DNA of 64,000 nt from Conoideocrella luteorostrata (lineage: Eukaryota > Ascomycota > Sordariomycetes > Hypocreales > Clavicipitaceae), in the NCBI GenBank assembly GCA_032433595.1, contig JASWJB010000013.1, positions 1 to 64,000 on the forward strand, in the 5' to 3' direction. The notes under the pieces were generated by a model. The model made no database searches and was not told the origin of the DNA. It was given only the letters and a program-made list of their open reading frames with translations. This document shows, piece by piece, positions 45,095-55,760 of the stretch; within the stretch, counting starts at the first letter, position 1; each line of letters starts with the position of its first letter. A program made the translations under genes and the position numbers.

Positions 45095-46255
45095 ATGTCT
45101 ACTCTCCAAGCTGTCCGCTATTCCCGAGGCAAGCTCGAAGTTCTTGACCAGCTGCGCCTCCCCCACGAATTCCACTACGATGATGTATCAACCCGCCAGG
45201 AAGCCTTCGACAGCATCGCCACCATGCGAGTTCGCGGTGCTCCAGCCATTGCCATTGTCGCCAGTCTAGGACTTGCCGTTGAGCTCTACAAGGGTCCGGT
45301 ACCTGGAAACACATCTCAACAAGTCATCGCCCACATTGACGAAGCTCTTGATTACTTGAAGCAGAGCCGTCCCACAGCCGTCGATCTCACCAACGCAATA
45401 ACCCAGCTCAAGGCACGGATACGCAGCTCTGGCGAAACCAAGGAGTCTGTTATTGACGGGTTCATTTCCGAAGCAGAGCAAATTTTCGAGAAGGATCTCA
45501 AGACTAACCTTGCCATTGGTGACTACGGCGCCGAATGGCTCAAGGCCCAGGTCGGAGCTACTTCAGACAACACTGCGTCGGTCCTAACACATTGCAATAC
45601 CGGCTCGCTCGCTACTTCTGGCCATGGCACCGCTTTGGGGATCATCCGAACTCTACAAGCCAATGGGCAGCTGCGTCATGCATTCTGCACAGAAACGCGA
45701 CCCTACAACCAGGGCAGTCGGCTTACGGCCTTTGAGTTGGTACATGAAGGAATCCCCAGCACCCTTATTACCGACTCTATGGCGGCATCGTTATTCCGCA
45801 CCAAAAAGGCAGAGAAAAACATTGCCGCTGTCATTGTTGGTGCCGACCGAGTCGTTCGAAATGGGGACACCGCCAACAAGATTGGCACCTACCAGCTTGC
45901 TGTGCTGGCAAAGGCCCACGGAATCAAGTTCATGGTTGCGGCGCCTACTACCAGCATTGATTTGGAGACGGAGACTGGAGATGGAATCAAGATTGAGGAA
46001 CGAAAGCGCGAGGAGTTGACACAAGTGACGGGTGCGGTCATAAAGGATGACGGCAGCGTTGATGAAAGCTCCAAAGTCAGAATCGCTACAGCAGATCAGA
46101 GGATCGATGTGTGGAATCCGGCGTTTGACGTGACTCCGGCTGAGCTGATTGATGCGGTGGTCACAGAGAAGGGTGCTGTTGAGAAGGGGACCGATGGCAA
46201 GTTCGACTTTCGCAACATTGTGCCGGAGCGATGGGCGAAGGTTGTCGGCCAGTAG
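45095..46255 (+). CDS. MRI1: methylthioribose-1-phosphate isomerase
   Basis: A single exon of 386 residues starts MSTLQAVRYSRGKLEVLDQL; upstream in-frame codons belong to a non-ATG extension. The enzyme isomerises 5-methylthioribose-1-phosphate to methylthioribulose-1-phosphate in the methionine salvage pathway. Family blocks are complete: TMRVRGAPAIAIVASLGLAV (substrate phosphate loop), Cys167 in LTHCNTGSLAT and Asp251 in IVGADRVVRNGDTANKIGTY, the two catalytic residues, plus ETRPYNQGSRLTAFEL and the C-terminal NPAFDVTPAELID. Length is normal. It resembles eIF2B alpha-type subunits in fold, but the Cys/Asp pair and the salvage motifs favour the isomerase. The gene converges on the M20 peptidase 139 bp downstream. 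Confidence 0.97.
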   Translation: MSTLQAVRYSRGKLEVLDQLRLPHEFHYDDVSTRQEAFDSIATMRVRGAPAIAIVASLGLAVELYKGPVPGNTSQQVIAHIDEALDYLKQSRPTAVDLTNAITQLKARIRSSGETKESVIDGFISEAEQIFEKDLKTNLAIGDYGAEWLKAQVGATSDNTASVLTHCNTGSLATSGHGTALGIIRTLQANGQLRHAFCTETRPYNQGSRLTAFELVHEGIPSTLITDSMAASLFRTKKAEKNIAAVIVGADRVVRNGDTANKIGTYQLAVLAKAHGIKFMVAAPTTSIDLETETGDGIKIEERKREELTQVTGAVIKDDGSVDESSKVRIATADQRIDVWNPAFDVTPAELIDAVVTEKGAVEKGTDGKFDFRNIVPERWAKVVGQ

Positions 46256-46394
46256 ACGGTGCTCTGTCGTGTTGAGGCACCTTGCAGCAATTAATAATGA
46301 TGGGATCTTGTAGCTAGCAGCTCTGATCCACAATGATAGATCTATGACTTCTTATATGCTACCACAGTTAATTTTACCACGTCGCCCGGCGCAA

Positions 46395-47668
46395 TTATGG
46401 TTTCAGAGCGTGAACAATCAGCTTCTGATACCCCTCCACGGCCTCTTCCAAATCCGCAACTGTCAAATTCTCTCTCGCCCCGTGAGCCACCAGAATAGTA
46501 CCAGGGCCGTACAAGTATCTTGTATGATTGCCCGCCAGGTTGGGAATATCTGTACCATAATTCACTGTAACCTGTTTGAAACCTGCTCGAATCATTAGTG
46601 GTATTTCCTGCAACTGCGCACTTGGAGAAACTCACCGTCCACCTCGCAGTCGCACTCTACAGATCCATATCCATGGTCGCAAACCATCTCAAATGCATCC
46701 TCGTCAACTTCATCCAAAATTGCCTGAATCTTTTCCTTGACAACCAGCTGGCCAGTCGCCTCGGGGCCAATCGCCACTCTCGTAACAAACTTCACTCTGG
46801 CAGTTTCCGGGATAACATTCCCTGCGAGGCCCCCGTTAAAGGTGCCAATGTTGAACGTCGTGTTGCCAAATAACTTGGAGCTGCCGAGATCCGCGTCGAG
46901 AATCTTAGTCATGGCACGAACCATGAGTTCGTTGGCGGATTTTCCGAGCCATGGATATCCGCTATGGCCAGGAACACCCGTTGCCACGACGGTGCAAAAG
47001 AGGCCACCCTTGTGACCACACGCCAGCTGGTTCTCCGTTGGTTCGCCGAAAATGACAGCCTTGAATTGAGGAGGCGGTTTCATCTTGGAGATGGAGTTGT
47101 TGAAGGCTTGCATGCCCGCGCCGCCAGCTTCTTCTCCCACGACGAAAACGAGCATTACGTCGTTGGTATTGATTGCATTAGCGCTGTCAAGTTGGTTGAG
47201 GGCGGTGATCATGGAAGCTACGCTGCCCTTGGCGTCGACTGATCCTCGCCCTCTAATCATGGTCTCTTTGGTCACTTTCCCAGAGTCAATGCCGTAGGGA
47301 ATATGAGGAGGAACGACATCGATGTGACTTGACACCACGACCTTTGGCGTGGCCATCCGTTTGCCTTTCCAAGCGAGCACATTGAAGCGTTCCTTTCCTT
47401 TTGGAGTGCTGTCACTGGGAGCGACAAATTGCAAATCGGCATGGTACCCGCGTTCAGTGAGGTAGTCCACAAGAAATTTGCCTACCGCATTCTCATCCCC
47501 AGAGATGGATGGTATTGACACGAGGTTCTTGTGCAGACTGAGTAGTTCGTCGCGGTACGATGGAGCTCCGTCTTCTGTTGCGATGCTGCCCAACGAACGT
47601 TGGTGTTCATGGCATGCCGCCGATGGCACCAGTCCAAGGGCTGCAAAGACAATCAATAATGAGCGCAT
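46395..47668 (-). CDS. secreted or vacuolar M20-family metallopeptidase
   Basis: Two exons (47668-46636 and 46582-46395; intron 53 bp, phase 1) give 406 residues. The start [19 protein letters not shown] is a signal peptide. Dinuclear-zinc M20 motifs are in order: [37 protein letters not shown] with the catalytic Glu, [24 protein letters not shown] and, at the end, [21 protein letters not shown] with the last metal His. The family includes acetylornithine deacetylases, carboxypeptidases and aminoacylases. The signal peptide argues for a secreted or vacuolar carboxypeptidase/acylase rather than arginine biosynthesis. Substrate is not predictable from the sequence. Confidence 0.92.
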
Positions 47669-48592
47669 CGCTTCCGTCTCCCTCTGTGCCACAGCCTCAA
47701 TTGAATGCAAATTGAGATATTTGGCTTTGGTTGCAATATGACATTCGCTGCACTGGCTCTGTCTCCTTCGGGTTCGGGCGGCCAACCGCGTTCCAGCCCG
47801 AAGCTACCTTTCCCCACGTGATGTGGCGTCATACCACCTCCATCACGGTTGTTTTTGAACATGTTTCTTTTCGTCACTCGTGGACTCATCTCAGTTCGTA
47901 ACTTTCAGTAATGGAGGCCGGCTGTACTTCGTACCTTGCCGAGAAATATTGACCAATCATTCGATATGCACAGCAATTTACGGGCTCGAGTCATGCGGCG
48001 CGGAGTGCGTCTGACCGTGTTAACCGGAGCGTTATTTTGCAACAACGCTTTTTGAGCTGCGTCTTGGCGGCGTCAACTAGTTAACAGTAGTTATACTCCG
48101 CGTTTCTCCCCTCAACCACATGATACCGCGGTTTTATTAGTTTAATTTGCCTGGGATGCTGGTAAAAGCCACAGTTGGTGGCTCGTTTTAGTATGAGGCT
48201 AAGAAGCGTCTTGTCTGCTAGAGCTGATGTGAGATCAGCTCCAGTAAGCAACTTAGCCGTTACATAATGCCGTTAGATAGTCCGTAAGCGAACCTTCCAC
48301 TAAGATGCTTGCGAAGTTGATGAAAGGTGGACACATTTCGATAATTTTCTCTGAAAATTGGCTAACAGGAATGGCTAGCGTATCTATAATGCATCAGTTC
48401 TGACGGGTGCTAAGTTTGCTTCGTTTCGTGGATCAGACCCCATGTTGGCATCGTTGCCCCAGCCGGGGCTGTCGATACCGCGGCCATGGGGCCTACTATA
48501 AAGTCGGGTTGTCGGCATGCCATGTCGCTGTTTGTGTAACCATCGTATCACACTGTTTGCTACTATCAGCAGTTGTTGTCATTCTTGCCACC
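47669..48592. other. divergent intergenic region, M20 peptidase / sulfotransferase
   Basis: The region lies between the start codons of the minus-strand peptidase and plus-strand sulfotransferase-like gene and contains both promoters. No gene or repeat was recognised. Confidence 0.5.
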
Positions 48593-49646
48593 ATGCCGCG
48601 ATACATTGATAGCCTGCCCGAGCCGGCCAAGAAGACTCCCGTCAAAATTGTCGTTGCAACAGCAAGCAGGTTCGTCTGTCTGTGAAATTAAGGAAACTCG
48701 GTACACTGGCAGTTCTAAAACTCTTGTAGAACGGGGACTTTGAGCGTCTATGAAGCCATGAAGATTCTTGGCTATAGGCCCTACCACATGGCCGAGTGCG
48801 TTCTCGAACATGGTGTCAGCCACATGCAGGTCCTCGATGAGGCTCTGGTCGCACATTACGATCGTTACTCCGGCATCAAGCGATGCACAAAAGAAGATTT
48901 TGACAAATGGTTTGCCGGTTACGATGTATGTATACACAATCACGTTCCGTTGCATATTTGCGACAGCCACTGAATATAGCAGTGCCTCGTGGAAGTTCCG
49001 TACTTCATGGGGCCGGAAATTCTCGAAGCCTATGCCGACGACCCGAACGTCAAGTTCATTCTGACCGACCGCAACCCCGACAAATGGGTCACTTCGGTCA
49101 ACAACACCGCCGGGAACATTATCAAAATGGGTCGCAGCTTTCCAATGAACATCCTACAGCACTTCAACACCGATATCTGGTGGTTCCTCCGATTGAACAG
49201 AACCCTTTACGGAGCTCTTGCGGATGGTACTGTACCCGATGATGAGAACAACGAAGAGGCTTTGCGACGAAACTATGTCTCGTAGTGAGTGAAAGGCCCT
49301 TGCGAAGCTCAACTTCCCTTGTCATTTGATGCATCACATTGCTCACAGTTCTTGATGCAGCATCAACATGGCCAAACGCACCATCCCTGCCGATCGCCTC
49401 TGCTACTTCCGACTAGAAGACGGCCTGGGCTGGGAACAGCTCTGTCCGTTTTTGGAAGTTCCCATCCCCGATCAAAAATTCCCCGACGCAAATGTGCAGG
49501 AGAATTTCAAGCGTATACTTGGTGACTGGATGGCTCCCAGAGTGCAGAGTGCAATGTTCAAGCTGGGCGCTGTGGTTGTTCCCGTGCTAGGATCACTGGC
49601 ATATTTCGGCGTCAAGTATAACTCGCTGCTGTGGCGAAGCACCTGA
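48593..49646 (+). CDS. P-loop sulfotransferase-like protein with C-terminal membrane segment
   Basis: Four exons (48593-48669, 48730-48925, 48983-49284, 49361-49646) join in phase to 286 residues. After splicing, KIVVATASRTGTLSVYEAMKILGYRPYHM is the first strand, P-loop and helix of the fungal Sulfotransfer_4-type family; VKFILTDRNPDKWVTSVNNT holds the second cofactor-binding block. PADRLCYFRLEDGLGWEQLCPFLEVPIPD is also typical. Family members are often mislabelled as NAD-dependent epimerases, and most have unknown acceptors. The usual GLGRTGT loop reads ATASRTGT here. The C-terminus has a hydrophobic stretch (KLGAVVVPVLGSLAYFGV, about residues 260-277) that may anchor it in a membrane. No obvious partner gene adjoins it. 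Confidence 0.85.
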
Positions 49647-50101
49647 ATGTTGTATCACGTACGGAGTAGGATAAGACTATGTGCTGCAATGGAGTTGGTG
49701 GCTGTGACACGTCGTTCATATTAGGCACTGTGATATGCAATGCATCAATTCGTGCTGTCCGATATGTCATGCTCATCAGTTGAAAGCAACATGGTGTCTG
49801 CGTTCTGCGTGTGATCTGCAGGTGGACGGGTAGTTGCATACGTGCGCTCTACGTACGTCCGGAGTTGGGGGCAGCCACGCTTCCAAGCACAGCGCGAGGG
49901 CCCGAAGCTTCCGAAGGCCCCCAGCAAATTCCATTGGACGGATACGTGGCGATGTCAATCCCAACGGCAGAGAATATGCAGCGCGATTTAATATGTATTT
50001 GTGGGTTTTATTTTCATCCTAGTTTGGCAATTGTGTATATTTATGTATTTTTTGAGAATAGAAATATCTGGCAAAAAATAAATGCCAAAATGACAAACAC
50101 C
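49647..50101. other. intergenic, no gene
   Basis: This is the 3' flank of the sulfotransferase-like gene with one TACGGAGTA motif at 49660, followed by an AT-rich stretch before the tRNA terminator. Nothing else was recognised. Confidence 0.5.
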
Positions 50102-50108
50102 AAAAAAA
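50102..50108 (-). terminator. pol III terminator of tRNA-Thr
   Basis: Seven A residues on the plus strand make a T7 run on the tRNA strand, a few bases past the tRNA 3' end. This is the standard RNA polymerase III stop. Confidence 0.85.
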
Positions 50109-50113
50109 TCAAA

Positions 50114-50195
50114 TGCCCTACACTGGAATTGAACCAGTGACCTTTGCATGACCTGAAAGTACAAGTGCAACGCTCTACCCCTAAGCTAGCAGGGC
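50114..50195 (-). tRNA. trnT-UGU: tRNA-Thr (anticodon UGU) with short intron
   Basis: The minus strand folds as a full cloverleaf. The acceptor stem GCCCTGC pairs with GTAGGGC (one G-U), the D-arm is GCTTAGGGGTAGAGC, the anticodon stem is TTGCA/TGCAA and the T-arm ACTGGTTCAATTCCAGT has a perfect stem. The anticodon loop starts CTTGTA, giving TGT at positions 34-36 (Thr). About ten bases (CTTTCAGGTC) are inserted after position 37, where nuclear tRNA introns lie. The discriminator base is A. Internal A and B boxes are intact and a T-run terminator follows. Confidence 0.93.
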
Positions 50196-50735
50196 TTTAT
50201 TGATTGGAGATGGGAAAACATAAATGGACCTATATTCGTAGATTCCAGTGGGCCGAGAATTCAAGCATTCGGCGGGGCTTTCCCGCAGCTTCTAGCATGT
50301 CACTCAATTAGAACAATTCGGCCCATTAGAAAGTTGGTAATTAGACATAGATGGGGGTATCACTCCAGTGAAGCTTCTTCGATAGTCCCTTGAAATTATC
50401 TGTTTTCAGCAAATTTTTAATTGTAGGCTCTAGAGCCCCTCTAGCTAAACATTCAGCTCTATTTTGTAATTGAGGTGTTTCTTCGCCCCTACCCTACAAC
50501 TGCCAGGCCATCTTGGAGACAATTCGCTCCATTCAGCAAGATGCACTCACCACGAACGCAGTCAGACGAAGTGAAATGTGGCAAATTTATTGTTTGTCTG
50601 CCTTTCTATTTATTTTCTTAAATCCTATTTCTCTGGGGAGGCGACATCGTTTCCTCTGCTTATTTGGAACCCTGATTTCCCGCACAACACAAGTCAGATA
50701 TAGCCAGCAATTTACGGGCATGGCTACGCAGTATT
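50196..50735. other. intergenic, no gene
   Basis: Sequence between the tRNA 5' side and the end of the FAD oxidase gene. Only short frames are seen and no motif was recognised. Confidence 0.5.
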
Positions 50736-52243
50736 CTAACGAGGAAAATTAGCGACTCCATGATTCCAAAAGCCTGTCGGATCTAGTTTGTCTTTGATCC
50801 CTCGCAGCCTCAATGCCTTTTCCGCTCCAAAATACCATAACGCGTCATCTGTATGTGGCATGGAAAAGTTGATATAGCCGGAATCCATGGCTAACCCTTG
50901 AGAGGTAATATCTTCCTGAAGCTTGCCCGCCCAGCTTGCCGCTACGCTCCTCGCCGCCTCATCGGCAGCCGGAGCTCCGCCAGAGAGCCCGATGAGTAAA
51001 TGAGACTTTCTATTGTAGAAACTCGCACCGTCATTCACCGTCGCGGCCACGCCATGACTCGAATGTATTACGATACTGCTTGTTGCAGTCGGCAGCGGCA
51101 TCTGCGTGAAAATGCGACCAAGTTTGGAAGACCAGCCGTCCACGCAACAGGAGTGAACCGTGTATGCAATTGATTCGCCATATAATTGAGGGTTCGGGAT
51201 CGACAAGGTGAATAGCTTGGGGGTGGCTGTACGTTTTTTGGCGATTAGCAACTCTGCTCATAATACCGACGCTGTAACCCCCTCCCGCAACGGAACTTAC
51301 TTTCAGTCACCGAATTAGCCACGACAGTTCCGAGAGCCGCGAAGGAGTGCAAAAAGGCTTTAGCCTCGTCAATATCCCTTTTGTCGTCCTCCAGTGACCA
51401 GTATGCCACGAAACAGAGCAATCCTCCGCTACCAGGTGGATTGATGATCATCAATTCCCCTGCAAAGCTTGCGGGTCTTCCGGATCGTGCGTAAAGCTCT
51501 TCCAGTTTCCCGAAAATTGAGGGTGCCTCGCTGAGTGGGAACGTGACGATGCCACCGAGACCAGCCGTTCGCGAGTATATCTTGATTCGTAGTTGAACGA
51601 TCACTCCTAACAAAGCTGCTCCTCCGCCTCTAAGTGCCCAAAGTAGATCACCACTATCATCTGCCGTGTCCACCACTTGGCCTGTTGCGAGAACGACCCG
51701 TGCGCCTTGGATTTGATCGACGCCTAAGCCCATCGGGCCGGCAAGGATGCCGTAACCACCGCCACAGGCCCAAGAGGTATATCCGACTCCTCCGGCGAAG
51801 GCCGTTGGCGTCGTTAGTCCTTGTTGATCTAAGACCTGCAACAAGCGTCCACATGTAGTCCCACCCCCAACTGTGGCTAGTTTCTGGCCATCAGAGACGA
51901 CCACAGTATCAAGTGATCGCATATCCAACAGTACAGCTCTAGTATCCTTAACGCAACTACGACCCCCAGGATCATTGCCGCCAGTGATCACAACAACGAG
52001 TATCTGTTTCTGAAAACAGTAGCGCACGACTGCTTGGACCTCAGTTTCACTGCGAGGGCGTATTATTGCAGTCGGCGGTTTGGCATGAGTTTGATCGAAT
52101 GTCGCTCGGAGCTCGTCAAAAGACGGGGATGAGCGCGTAATGACGGGCAGATCCGGCACTTCCTTGAGTAGAGGGGCGATGGTTGGCGCTTCCAATGCTA
52201 TAGTCTCCGGAGGGGACGTCTGGACGCTCTTCAGGGAATCCAT
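50736..52243 (-). CDS. FAD-linked oxidase (BBE / PCMH type) lacking the flavin-linking His
   Basis: Two exons (52243-51301 and 51253-50736; a 47-bp intron) give 486 residues. The PCMH-type FAD domain spans about residues 55-230: AIIRPRSETEVQAVVRYC, VITGGNDPGGRS, LATVGGGTTCGRLLQVL, GGVGYTSWACGGGYGILAG and GLGVDQIQGARVVLATG. The substrate domain and a C-terminal DPTGFWNHG complete it. Relatives oxidise alcohols, sugars or secondary metabolites with a flavin covalently bound to the His of GGHDP; here that residue is Asn90. The bicovalent Cys of BBE enzymes is also absent. The flavin may be non-covalent, or activity altered or lost. There is no signal peptide, unlike many family members. The SDR gene lies upstream on the same strand, 561 bp away, suggesting a possible oxidoreductase pair. 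Confidence 0.88.
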
Positions 52244-52804
52244 GATGATAGTTGTTGGAGGGGTATGGAGTAAAGTGTCTCTTAGAGACAAAGAAAGCAG
52301 GGTGGGTGAGAAACGACAGTAATAGCAAAGAAAAAGATTGATAAAAAAAGGACCGCAGTGTACGCTGACGTCTCGGACTTGAATTTTTCAATATTTTGGT
52401 AAGTGGCCAGGACTGGCATCTCATTAATTGTACTTCGCAAACTAGTGCTTACGGCTCATGCTCACTGCTTATCTGCCCTGGCGATGGAGCGCAGCTGCTG
52501 TGTGCGTGGTCATTCTCCACTCAGTTCAATTAAGCCCCTCCTGCGTCGGTTTTTCTCCTTCATTATGCACGAAAACGTTGGTCGTAGCTTCAGCATTCCC
52601 TTGCTTTTATGCTAGCTGTACTGAGTAATTTAAGCATGATCTTCATTGGCTCTGAACATGGACATTAGGAATAAGTATGGCTGGCAGGTACTTCCATGGG
52701 CTTCCTTGCCGAGTATCCAGTATTCACTTAACCTCAGAGGCAATGCAATTCGTTCAGCGCACATCTGCTACAGTAGCATGAGAAGTATAGTCTTTCCTAC
52801 ATTA
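52244..52804. other. intergenic between SDR and FAD oxidase
   Basis: This 561-bp gap holds the 3' end of the SDR transcript and the promoter of the FAD oxidase. No other feature was seen. Confidence 0.5.
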
Positions 52805-53674
52805 TTATTTAGACGGTTCCGGCGGCCTCGGCGCCTTCACCAGGTTGCAAAAATTAGCGAATGCTGCCTTCCGCTCATCCTCAACGTGAATGCCGTGCTC
52901 CTTGATGGCGCCGACTGGAATCTCGTCCTGACCGTCCAGCAGCCCGCTCCAGGCCCCATGTATGAATTCCTCGAGTGGCATTCCAATTTGGGGCTGTCCT
53001 TGGGTGGTATGAAGCTCGGTTTTCACAGCTGGTGGAATAATCTCGACGACTTTTAAGGCAGGATAGTCGTCTGCCAATGTGGCACGAAGTGTCCATGCCA
53101 AAGTGTGCAATGCTGACTTCGTCGCCGAATAGGTTGGAGCTCTAAGAGACGGTACGAGGGCGAGTCCAGATGTGACAAAAATAATAGCTGTAGGCTGCTT
53201 TAGAGAGAGCCTTTGCAGGTGCGGAAGGAAAAGAAGGCTGGTATGAAGCGGCGACAGATAGTTCGTATGAAGCTCCGATGTCATGGTCTCCAGAGAAAGG
53301 CTCTCGGGTGCGAGAAAGCATGGGTGGTGCTGGAAACCCGCATTCAGCAGAATGGCATCGATTTGGGGGAACTTGGTTGTGAGGCTAGCAGCATATGAGA
53401 ACGTGTATACATGAGTGTGTTTGTAGAATTTAATCGGGCAAACTGATGAGACATACCCCGCAACCCAGGCACTTAGAGCATCGATCTTGCTCACGTCAAA
53501 ACACTCAGTCGCAATTTTGTCGGAACCATATTGCTGGGAAAGGTTCTCCAAGCGCTCTTGGCGTCTCCCAACGGCAATTACAAATGAACCGTGCTGTATG
53601 AGCTTTTCAGTGAGGGCTTGTCCGATGCCTGAGGTCGCCCCACTAACAAGCACACATTTGTATGGAAATGCCAT
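52805..53674 (-). CDS. short-chain dehydrogenase/reductase
   Basis: Two exons (53674-53457 and 53384-52805) give 265 residues. The 72-bp intron (53385-53456) is a multiple of three without stops, so an unspliced reading would give 289 residues. Its GTATGT donor and CTAG acceptor, and the return to normal SDR spacing, show that it is an intron. The Rossmann motif SGATSGIG (Gly12, 16, 18), LLNAG and the catalytic Ser145 (FVTSG), Tyr158 and Lys162 (YSATK) are complete. The sequence resembles DltE-like fungal SDRs, which reduce or oxidise small carbonyl/alcohol substrates with NAD(P)H. It may work with the adjoining FAD oxidase, but that is only context. A possible effect of intron retention would be a 24-residue insert. 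Confidence 0.9.
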   Translation of the reverse strand: MAFPYKCVLVSGATSGIGQALTEKLIQHGSFVIAVGRRQERLENLSQQYGSDKIATECFDVSKIDALSAWVAGYVSSVCPIKFYKHTHVYTFSYAASLTTKFPQIDAILLNAGFQHHPCFLAPESLSLETMTSELHTNYLSPLHTSLLFLPHLQRLSLKQPTAIIFVTSGLALVPSLRAPTYSATKSALHTLAWTLRATLADDYPALKVVEIIPPAVKTELHTTQGQPQIGMPLEEFIHGAWSGLLDGQDEIPVGAIKEHGIHVEDERKAAFANFCNLVKAPRPPEPSK

Positions 53675-54962
53675 GATAGACGTAGTGAATTGTTGGAGGT
53701 GCCGTAGTAAGTTAGAATATCTCTCATGAGTTGCGATCGTCGCATAGTACGGCCGGCGGCGGATTTACCCCTCTTTGCACGTGTCGAACAATTTTACGGT
53801 GTGCCATTGGGCCGGACGACTTGTTAAGTAGGCATGAAGGCAGTACTTAAGCTGAGCACCCAAATGTCGTAGTATGACTGGTCGAGACCCAAACGCTGCG
53901 ACTGGCCCCCGGTTATACCTAGCCTCGGATTGGACTCGGCGACTTTAGCGTCACGAATTCGACGAAGGCACATCTGCATCGTATTACATGATCATGATCT
54001 CCAGTTTCCAGCAGGCTTGCTTTTACTTTTTCTCTACCTTATTTCCGAGTAGTAGTATAATGTTGACGAGATCTCAGCATGGTCGAAATGATGATGCAAT
54101 GATGCACCCGGTTTGGGCATCATTTGCTGCTAGCAAAGCAAGCTTAAATGCGACCAACATTACCTATTTTCTAAGAAGGGCGTCAATGTGATTCTACTGC
54201 GGTAATTACTCCATGAGTCTCGATGCTCAAGCCCATGACAGACCAACCTAGACAAATGCCACCTAACCTTAAAATTAACACACCATAGTGGAAAAGCGCT
54301 AGCACCACAGCAATCTCTACTGGCTCAGCTTGCTTGATGTGAGGAATTGCTCAAACTATATGCAATATGCTTTATTAATCACGGAAATCGGCAATATATA
54401 TCCAGCGCTCAATAGGAAAGGATCGGGATCAAGGGATTATCATTTGGCACTTGCCAATCGTGATACAAAGTTATACGGGTATGGCAGCATCCAAAATGTT
54501 TCTGGAAGGTAGCTAGATCTGGACCCTTAAAGACCTTCCCTCAGCAAGGAAGCACGAAAATGTATGTTCCATCGATGCCTAGCACCGAAATATTCTACCG
54601 TCAGAGATTTACTTGAGCCAAATTCGCCAGAAGAAGTCCTGGATAGAGTACAGAGTTTCCGGACTTAAACCAGACGGCAAAAATAGCCTCGTCAAACCCC
54701 TTTTAAGGCACTGACGAAGTAGATTCCCATAACTATTTAGACGCTGGCAAGCATTCCAGCATTTTGTTCACCCTCTTCCTAGCACCATATACGTACTGAG
54801 CGTCTAGCCTACTTGCTAAGAGGAACGTCTAACATGGAGATCAATCACTTTGAACATAAGGCTATCATACTTTCTAAATGCGGCGCGGAAGTCCTGCCAT
54901 TTCTGAGCATGACTTGGTAGGTCAGTTCGATTTACCTAAGAAAGCCGCATTGTGGCGACTAC
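53675..54962. other. non-genic, becoming AT-rich
   Basis: The first few hundred bases contain the SDR promoter. Farther right only short frames without motifs occur, and the sequence grades into the AT-rich island. Nothing can be named. Confidence 0.45.
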
Positions 54963-55292
54963 ATGCTGTACCAAAAGAAGTATTTAAATCGACAACGCAT
55001 CAAGTCGAAAGGTTCTTCCAAGCAATCCGCAGACGTTTCGCAGCAGTTCCACTCAACATGGGTCTTGGTAGCTTGGACGCATGCCATCACCATGACGCTT
55101 TCCTTGGTTCTCACCACCTTTGTGGTATACTTTTACGTGCACCACCCGCTTGTCGGAACTTTGACCAAAATACGCTCTTCAGGTAAGATACCCTCCCACA
55201 CCCCCTTCCTGTTTACCGCAAGCGAGACACGACTGACTTTTGTTCCAAAGACTGGCCTCATTAACATTGGACTTGACTGCCTCCGACCCTAA
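54963..55292 (+). other. possible membrane-protein gene fragment
   Basis: A 109-codon frame contains a strong hydrophobic segment (LVAWTHAITMTLSLVLTTF and onward) between two basic stretches, as in multi-span fungal membrane proteins. The first codon of the frame is not ATG. It stops at 55292 without a recognisable domain, and nothing downstream continues it. I treat it as a fragment of uncertain reality. Confidence 0.25.
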
Positions 55293-55571
55293 GCTGCTTC
55301 AGCTCAATGCAATACATCCGAGGCGTGAAGCGCTCAAGATTGATCAAGCCTCTGCCTCGATGTGCCGTAAAAGGAAAACCGGGTGTCAAATCAGCACGCA
55401 TTCTTACCGACATGGGTGGTGGTCCCCCAATGCCATTGGCCGCACACTCGGTAATCCGACTAGCGCTGCAGCCACAAATGCGACCAGCGCGTAGCCTCTA
55501 GTTATACCATGCTCCACAAACTCTCGATATAAAACCGCGAACATCTCGGCAAAATATTTATTCAAAACTAT

Positions 55572-55578
55572 AAAAAAA
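55572..55578 (-). terminator. pol III terminator, 5S copy A
   Basis: Seven T residues on the 5S strand immediately follow the 3' end of the first 5S copy. Confidence 0.75.
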
Positions 55579-55579
55579 T

Positions 55580-55698
55580 ACATACAACAGCCGGTATTCG
55601 CTGGTCGTCACCGACCCAACTACTAATATGCCCCTTACTAGCTTGTCGATGGGAGAGCGGACGGGATCCCGAATATCCTAGTAGGTATGGTCGTATGT
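55580..55698 (-). rRNA. 5S ribosomal RNA, copy A (possibly pseudogene)
   Basis: The minus strand starts ACATACGACCATACC and ends TGTTGTATGT, 119 nt. The ends pair as helix I, and the core CGGGATCCCGTCCGCTCTCC and TAGTAGTTGGGTCGGTGACG are fungal 5S, with the internal promoter elements present. It resembles the Neurospora-type 5S as I recall it, but carries several changes in which CA or TG became TA (CTACTAG/CTAGTAAGG in place of CCACTGG/CCAGTGAGG), plus AATATTC near the loop. Copy B has AGAATTC there and C/T differences elsewhere. Fungal 5S genes are dispersed, so one at this place is normal. A second copy 62 bp upstream is less usual. Confidence 0.88.
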
Positions 55699-55752
55699 GA
55701 ACGATAACAGAGTAGGATCAACTTATAGAGCCACAAAGAATTCAGTACAGCC

Positions 55753-55759
55753 AAAAAAA
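55753..55759 (-). terminator. pol III terminator, 5S copy B
   Basis: Seven T residues on the 5S strand lie one base past the 3' end of the second 5S copy. Confidence 0.75.
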
Positions 55760-55760
55760 G

